Both the position numbers and the translations under genes were made by a program. A stretch of DNA of 64,000 bases from Ruminococcus sp. (GTDB lineage: Bacteria; Bacillota; Clostridia; Oscillospirales; Ruminococcaceae). This document shows positions 60,694-64,000 of the stretch, piece by piece. The notes beneath the pieces are model-generated. The model saw nothing but the letters and a program-made list of their open reading frames with translations, had not been told where the DNA came from and made no database searches. The stretch spans positions 62,001-126,000 of the forward strand of contig JAFYUM010000036.1 in assembly GCA_017558505.1 (NCBI GenBank), read 5' to 3'. Numbering within the stretch: the stretch's first letter is position 1; the number at the start of each line of letters is the position of its first letter.

Positions 60694-63132
60694 ATGGCAA
60701 AGTATGATTTTAAATCAGTTGAAAAGAAATGGCAGGAGTACTGGGAGAAGAATGAAACCTTCAAGACAGATGTCTGGGATTTCAGCAAGCCCAAGTTCTA
60801 TGCCCTCGATATGTTCCCTTATCCGTCAGGAGTAGGTCTTCACGCAGGTCACCCCGAGGGATATACTGCAACTGATATCGTTTCACGTATGAAGCGTATG
60901 CAGGGCTACAACGTACTTCACCCGATGGGTTATGACTCGTTCGGACTTCCTGCTGAGCAGTATGCCGTAACAACAGGTAATCACCCCAACGGCTTCACAC
61001 AGGAGAATATCAAGACTTTCTCCGCACAGCTGAAAGAGCTTGGCTTTGATTATGACTGGTCAAAGATGATTGCAACATCTGATCCCGAATTTTACAAGTG
61101 GACACAGTGGATATTCAAGCAGCTTTACGAGGATGGTTATGCAAAGTACATTGATATGCCCGTAAACTGGTGTGAGGAGTTGGGAACAGTACTTTCAAAT
61201 GACGAGGTTATCGACGGAAAATCCGAAAGAGGCGGATATCCCGTTGTACGTAAGAATATGAAGCAGTGGGTAATTGACCAGCCTGCATTTGCAGAAAAGC
61301 TTCTGGAGGGACTTGATGAAATTGACTGGCCCGAGTCAACAAAGGCAATTCAGCGTAACTGGATTGGTAAATCCACAGGCGTTGAGGTTGAATTTGATAT
61401 TGTCGGTGGCGGTAAGTTCTCCATTTTTACTACTTGTATCGAAACAATCTACGGTATTACATTTATGGTTCTTGCCCCCGATGGCGCTGTTACAGAAAGC
61501 CTTCTCGACAGAGTTGAAAACATTGACGAGGTAAAGGCTTATATCGAGGAAACAAGAAAGAAAAACGATATGGACCGTACTGAACTTAACAAGACCAAGT
61601 CAGGCTGTGAGCTTAAGGGCGTTACTTGTATAAATCCTGTAAACGGTAAGGAAGTAAGAATGTTCATCGGAGATTTCGTTCTTGCAAGTTATGGTACAGG
61701 CGCAGTTATGGCTGTACCAAGCCACGATCAGCGTGACTTTGAGTATGCAATTGCACACAATATTGATATGATTCAGGTAATTGACGGCGACGACAAGCTT
61801 GGTCACGTTGATGTTTCAGAGGCTGCATTTGAAAAGCAGGGTTATCTCGGAAAGGGTTATAAACTTATTAATTCCGAGGAATTCACAGGTCTTACTGTTG
61901 AGGAAGCAAAGGAAGCTATCACAAAGAAGCTTGAAGAAATGGGCAGAGCAAAGCGTACTGTTAATTATCATTTCCGTGAGTGGATATTTGCACGTCAGCG
62001 TTATTGGGGTGAGCCTGTTCCTGTAGTTCATACAGAGGACGGAAAAATTCATTCTCTCGATGACAGTGAGCTTCCCCTTATTCTCCCAGAGCTTGATGAC
62101 TACAAGGGTAAGAACGGAAAAGCACCTCTTGAAAATGCAGTTGAGTGGAAGCAGTATGACAACAACGGTATCAAAGGTATCCGTGAAACTTCAACAATGC
62201 CCGGAAGTGCAGGTTCAAGCTGGTACTTCTTCAGATACATTGATCCAGATAACGATAAGGAATTTGCAAATCAGGAACTCCTTAAGCACTGGATGCCTGT
62301 AGATCTCTACATAGGCGGCCCCGAGCACGCTGTAGGACACCTTATGTATTCACGTATCTGGAACAGATACCTCTATGATAAGGGCTTAGCACCTACAAAG
62401 GAACCTTTCAAGAAGCTTGTTCATCAGGGTATGATTCTTGGTGAAAACGGCATTAAAATGGGTAAGCGTTTCCCTGAATTTGTTGTAAATCCCTCCGATA
62501 TAGTAAGAGATTTCGGTGCTGATACACTTCGTCTTTATGAAATGTTTATGGGACCTCTTGAAGTAAGTAAGCCATGGAATCCCAAGGGTGTTGAGGGTGC
62601 AAGAAAGTTCATCAACAGAGTATGGAATTTCTTCACAGAGGCTGAAAATCTCACTGCTGACAATGACGGAAGTCTTACAAAGGTTTATCACAAGACTGTA
62701 AAGAAGGTTACAGAGGATTACGAAAAGCTGGCATTCAATACAGCTATTAGCCAGATGATGATATTTGTAAACGAAGTATACAAGGTTGGCAGATGTCCCA
62801 AGGAATATGCAGAGGGCATTGTAAAGATGCTTTCATGTATTACACCTCATATGGGCGAGGAAATCTGGAACATTCTTGGCCACGATGACACTATTGCCTT
62901 TGAAAGCTGGCCTGTATACGACGAAGCACTCTGCAAGGACGACACAATTGAAATTGTTGTGCAGATTAACGGAAAAGTTAAGGCAAAGCTTAACATCGAG
63001 GTTGATGCAGATCAGGCATCTGTAATAGCTATGGCTATGGATGACGAGGCTGTAAAGGCTGCTGTGGAAGGTAAGAATATCGTAAAACAGATATATGTAC
63101 CAAATAAGCTTGTTAATATTGTTGCAAAATAA
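60694..63132 (+). CDS. leuS: leucyl-tRNA synthetase
   Basis: 812 residues. YPSGVGLHAGHPEGYTATDI contains the HIGH-type HAGH motif; an editing domain (about 225-420), the WIFARQRYWGEPVPVVH segment and a KMSKS-equivalent KMGKR in ENGIKMGKRFPEF follow, then the anticodon-binding domain. KMGKR in place of KMSKS is, from memory, usual in clostridial LeuRS. It charges tRNA-Leu in the cytoplasm. ATG at 60694 gives the usual MAKYDF start; AAAGGA lies 10 bp upstream. Confidence 0.97.
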   Translation: MAKYDFKSVEKKWQEYWEKNETFKTDVWDFSKPKFYALDMFPYPSGVGLHAGHPEGYTATDIVSRMKRMQGYNVLHPMGYDSFGLPAEQYAVTTGNHPNGFTQENIKTFSAQLKELGFDYDWSKMIATSDPEFYKWTQWIFKQLYEDGYAKYIDMPVNWCEELGTVLSNDEVIDGKSERGGYPVVRKNMKQWVIDQPAFAEKLLEGLDEIDWPESTKAIQRNWIGKSTGVEVEFDIVGGGKFSIFTTCIETIYGITFMVLAPDGAVTESLLDRVENIDEVKAYIEETRKKNDMDRTELNKTKSGCELKGVTCINPVNGKEVRMFIGDFVLASYGTGAVMAVPSHDQRDFEYAIAHNIDMIQVIDGDDKLGHVDVSEAAFEKQGYLGKGYKLINSEEFTGLTVEEAKEAITKKLEEMGRAKRTVNYHFREWIFARQRYWGEPVPVVHTEDGKIHSLDDSELPLILPELDDYKGKNGKAPLENAVEWKQYDNNGIKGIRETSTMPGSAGSSWYFFRYIDPDNDKEFANQELLKHWMPVDLYIGGPEHAVGHLMYSRIWNRYLYDKGLAPTKEPFKKLVHQGMILGENGIKMGKRFPEFVVNPSDIVRDFGADTLRLYEMFMGPLEVSKPWNPKGVEGARKFINRVWNFFTEAENLTADNDGSLTKVYHKTVKKVTEDYEKLAFNTAISQMMIFVNEVYKVGRCPKEYAEGIVKMLSCITPHMGEEIWNILGHDDTIAFESWPVYDEALCKDDTIEIVVQINGKVKAKLNIEVDADQASVIAMAMDDEAVKAAVEGKNIVKQIYVPNKLVNIVAK

Positions 63133-63159
63133 CGAAAATTACAAATTGCCGAAAAATGC

Positions 63160-63188
63160 TTGACATAAGCGTGGAAATGTGGTAAAAT
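63160..63188 (+). promoter_or_regulatory. sigma-A promoter of rpsU
   Basis: TTGACA (63160-63165), 17-bp spacer, TAAAAT (63183-63188), starting 28 bp after leuS. Confidence 0.82.
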
Positions 63189-63302
63189 AATGTTATATTC
63201 GTAACTGGATGAGGTAACGTTGACTGACATCCGCAAGGGTGATTAGCATATAGCTCCGGGGTTTCCTGTGGGCAACCTCTGAACAAGGGAGGGAAATGGT
63301 AA
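63189..63302 (+). other. rpsU 5' leader, about 110 nt
   Basis: An untranslated, relatively GC-rich stretch between a good promoter and GGGAGGG. Several short complementary segments (for example GAGGT at 63210 with ACCTC at 63275) suggest structure; no known riboswitch motif recognised. Confidence 0.35.
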
Positions 63303-63476
63303 ATGGCAGAAGTTCGTGTTGGTAAGAACGAGTCACTTGACACAGCTCTTAAAAGATTTAAGAGATCATGTGCAAAGGACGGCGTTATTGCTGAAGTACG
63401 TAAGAGAGAGCATTATGAGAAGCCTTCTGTAAAGCGTAAGAAGAAGTCTGAGGCAGCTCGTAAGCGTAAGTATTAA
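63303..63476 (+). CDS. rpsU: ribosomal protein S21 (bS21)
   Basis: 57 residues. [20 protein letters not shown], then [20 protein letters not shown] and RKRKY are unmistakable S21. It helps 30S subunits engage mRNA. ATG at 63303 stands 9 bp after GGGAGGG; another ATG at 63295 is out of frame. Own promoter and terminator, so probably monocistronic. Confidence 0.96.
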   Translation: MAEVRVGKNESLDTALKRFKRSCAKDGVIAEVRKREHYEKPSVKRKKKSEAARKRKY

Positions 63477-63496
63477 TCTTACAGCATATGAAATTT

Positions 63497-63521
63497 AAGC
63501 GGGCGATTTCGTCCGCTTTTT
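63497..63521 (+). terminator. terminator of rpsU
   Basis: Stem AAGCGGGCG/CGTCCGCTT (one G-U pair) with a 4-nt loop, then TTT. Confidence 0.75.
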
Positions 63522-63539
63522 CATTTTAAGGAGTAAAAT

Positions 63540-63971
63540 ATGATTAAGAAAATTTTGGTTATACATGGACCGAATTTAAATCTTTTAGGTGAGCGTGAAC
63601 CGGGTGTTTACGGCAGTGCGGGCATTGACGCTCTTAACAGTAATATAATAGAGCGTGCGGAAGCTCTCGGAATGGAATGTGAAACATTTCAGTCAAATCA
63701 TGAGGGAGCGATTATTGACAAGCTTCATTCTGCGCGTAAAGAGTTTGACGGAGTTATAATTAATGCAGGTGCATATACTCATTACAGTTATGCTATCCGT
63801 GATGCAATTTCAGCAATAAAAATCCCTGTAATTGAGGTTCACATAAGCAATATTGACGCAAGAGAGGAATTCCGTACAAATTCCGTTATTGCTCCCGTTT
63901 GCAAAGGAAGTATATGCGGACTTGGTTTTATGAGTTATTATCTTGCAGTTCAGGCTATGGCGGAGCTTTGA
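63540..63971 (+). CDS. aroQ: type II 3-dehydroquinate dehydratase
   Basis: 143 residues. LVIHGPNLNLLGEREPGVYG (with the catalytic Tyr), FQSNHEGAIIDKLHSAR, INAGAYTHYSYAIRDAI and VIEVHISNIDAREEFR are diagnostic. It converts 3-dehydroquinate to 3-dehydroshikimate. AAGGAG lies 6 bp upstream. Confidence 0.97.
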   Translation: MIKKILVIHGPNLNLLGEREPGVYGSAGIDALNSNIIERAEALGMECETFQSNHEGAIIDKLHSARKEFDGVIINAGAYTHYSYAIRDAISAIKIPVIEVHISNIDAREEFRTNSVIAPVCKGSICGLGFMSYYLAVQAMAEL

Positions 63972-63972
63972 T

Positions 63973-64000
63973 ATGGGACGTTTTGAAAAATTATTTGAGA
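63973..64000 (+). CDS. 5' end of the next gene (identity uncertain)
   Basis: ATG 1 bp after the aroQ stop, reading MGRFEKLFE to the window edge. An aminopeptidase P family gene often follows aroQ in Clostridia, but nine residues do not prove it. Confidence 0.35.

Noticed and set aside
61366..61380. GGATTGGTA match to the MITE terminus inside leuS
   Set aside because: Short, within conserved leuS coding sequence (NWIGK), no inverted partner.

Overview
The window looks like chromosomal DNA of a cellulolytic Ruminococcus (Bacillota, Clostridia, Oscillospiraceae). Three things point there: two secreted proteins with near-identical dockerin modules of the Ruminococcus type (an N-terminal one at 6263-9436 and a C-terminal one on a GH9-CBM3 endoglucanase at 34573-37092), a Clostridia-type housekeeping order (topA-trmFO-plsX-rnc-smc-ftsY and rdgB-yhbY-nadD-yqeK-LCP-rsfS), and a spoIIR gene. 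Promoters are sigma-A-like with 17-bp spacers, Shine-Dalgarno sequences are strong, and many genes overlap by 4-14 bp. No rRNA, tRNA, CRISPR array, phage or transposase gene was seen.

Layout. 1-6.1 kb (minus): a GH13 enzyme fused to a DUF1653 domain (cut by the window edge), an HD protein, and a hydrolase-tex-GIY-YIG operon. 6.2-9.5 kb (plus): a large dockerin-bearing beta-helix protein. 9.5-12.7 kb (minus): ilvE with a newly called 47-codon membrane peptide upstream, then alr and a TatD-linked radical SAM gene. 12.7-20.4 kb (mostly plus): a SLOG protein, a degenerate LCP protein, tatD, a PP2C phosphatase, an antisense DUF11 protein, YfhO and a Nudix hydrolase. 20.6-25.2 kb (minus): a glutamine-synthetase-like gene, an ANTAR regulator and a GH3 enzyme, apparently one operon. 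25.5-32 kb is an accessory stretch: a hypothetical protein, a frameshifted double-GNAT gene, feoA-feoB-FeoB-associated peptide, a SUKH protein between 47-bp direct repeats, and an anti-sigma/ECF sigma pair whose sigma gene is frameshifted. 32-34.4 kb (minus): rpmG-secE-nusG-rplK-rplA, with an in-frame amber codon in rplA. 34.5-38.2 kb (minus): GH9 cellulase and an LRR surface protein. 38.4-64 kb (plus): spoIIR, infC-rpmI-rplT, trmH-dprA-topA-trmFO-plsX-rnc-radical SAM-smc-ftsY-rdgB-yhbY-nadD-yqeK-LCP-rsfS, a DUF2079/GT2 pair, leuS, rpsU and aroQ.

How it fits together. The dockerin proteins should be exported and docked on cohesin scaffoldins; GH3 and GH13, which lack signal peptides, would process imported oligosaccharides in the cytoplasm. 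The LCP proteins, YfhO, DUF2079 and GT2 belong to envelope glycopolymer assembly. The long plus-strand block links translation, lipid synthesis, chromosome segregation and SRP targeting.

Most unusual items: (i) a glutamine synthetase homologue missing several metal ligands and the flap glutamate, coupled to an ANTAR regulator and a GH3 enzyme; (ii) two copies, about 96% identical and inverted, of a 160-bp MITE-like element; (iii) an FtsY with its acidic domain and a membrane-binding-like motif at the C terminus instead of the N terminus; (iv) three gene-disrupting lesions within 6 kb (26.6-32.6 kb), which may be sequencing errors.
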